34,617 nucleotides of DNA, taken from positions 1 through 34,617 of the forward strand of contig NZ_JAGINM010000041.1 of assembly GCF_017876095.1 (NCBI RefSeq). Direction: 5' to 3'. This stretch comes from Azospirillum agricola (GTDB taxonomy: Bacteria; Pseudomonadota; Alphaproteobacteria; Azospirillales; Azospirillaceae). Positions within the stretch are counted from its first letter, which is position 1, and the number at the start of each line of letters is the position of its first letter. The notes under the pieces were generated by a model that was not told the DNA's origin, did not search any database, and saw only the letters and a list, made by a program, of their open reading frames with translations. Positions 34,429 to 34,617 of this stretch are shown one piece after another. The translations under genes and the position numbers were made by a program.

Positions 34429-34617
34429 TTACCTGGCGCGGTTTTCCAGCCAGTGCCGGATCTCGCCGACGATGCCCTTGCGGAAGAGCAGGACGCAGAC
34501 GACGAAGATGGCGCCGATGACAACCGGGACCGGGAGGCTGGTGGCGGCCAGATAGCTCTCCAGCGTGACGACCAGCGCGGCGCCGACCACCGGGCCGAAC
34601 AGCGTGCCCATGCCGCC
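34429..34617 (-). CDS. Branched-chain amino acid ABC transporter permease, LivM type (C-terminal part only)
   Basis: The last 62 codons of a gene that continues past the right edge of the window. The visible sequence begins GGMGTLFGPVVGAALVVTLESYLA, the conserved GGxGTxxGPxxGA motif of LivH/LivM permeases. A last membrane helix follows (VVIGAIFVVCVLLFRKGIVGEI), then a short tail, WLENRAR. The FRKGIVG stretch (as FRP/RKGI.G in relatives) points to LivM more than LivH. It would form, with a LivH partner and two ATPases outside the window, an inner-membrane importer for branched-chain amino acids or related compounds such as urea or amides. Confidence 0.85.
   Translation of the reverse strand, partial: GGMGTLFGPVVGAALVVTLESYLAATSLPVPVVIGAIFVVCVLLFRKGIVGEIRHWLENRAR

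Overview
The window looks like part of a high-GC (roughly 70% by eye) alphaproteobacterial genome, most likely Azospirillum or a close relative. This is inferred from codon and GC style, from a chemoreceptor ending in a PilZ domain, from Pls/PosA-type synthetase and class I fumarase genes, and from short GC-rich intergenic palindromes. An iteron-type replication origin with its own Rep_3-family initiator (about 25.55-27.58 kb) suggests the window is not from the main chromosome but from a megaplasmid or chromid.

Layout. (1) 1-739: no supportable gene. (2) 0.74-7.6 kb, plus strand: a membrane-bound non-ribosomal-peptide-synthetase-like protein (A-T plus three hexapeptide-repeat membrane modules), a strong terminator, class I fumarase, and an RluA-type pseudouridine synthase, with hairpin-rich repeats between them. 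(3) 7.7-11.2 kb: an orphan PilJ-type sensor histidine kinase and a soluble globin-coupled chemoreceptor with a C-terminal c-di-GMP-binding PilZ domain. Its globin domain appears to lack the proximal heme histidine. (4) 11.35-16.57 kb: an EamA exporter, then a LysR regulator divergent from a two-gene operon (ThDP-dependent enzyme and ALDH7-type aldehyde dehydrogenase). A T-N11-A palindrome lies in the shared promoter region. (5) 16.7-18.1 kb, minus strand: an SPFH/stomatin-NfeD membrane pair. (6) 18.4-23.1 kb: a tightly overlapping xdhABC operon for purine oxidation. (7) 23.2-25.5 kb: a small secreted protein built of near-identical 21-residue repeats, a second LysR regulator, and a divergent TauE/SafE permease with another LysR-like palindrome between them.

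(8) 25.5-27.6 kb: the replication region. About 620 bp without genes hold many copies of a 20-bp iteron (GC-rich half plus GTAAGGAT core) on both strands, a weak DnaA-box-like site, an inverted core pair just before the initiator gene, then rep. The same 8-bp core also occurs outside the origin: in the LysR/TauE promoter region, over the rep stop codon, and in the following stress operon. (9) 27.6-30.8 kb, minus strand: a cluster resembling yjfJKL, with a DUF2491 protein carrying a very large exported low-complexity N-terminal extension, a DUF350 membrane protein, and a PspA/IM30-like coiled-coil protein. (10) 31.1-34.6 kb, minus strand: a transmembrane chemoreceptor, a short-chain dehydrogenase/reductase, and the C-terminal end of a LivM-type branched-chain amino acid permease cut by the window edge.

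The genes form several independent modules (central metabolism, purine use, chemotaxis/signalling, envelope stress, replication) and not one pathway. The most notable points are the origin and its outlying cores, the globin-MCP-PilZ receptor, the 63-bp tandem-repeat gene, and the enlarged DUF2491 protein.
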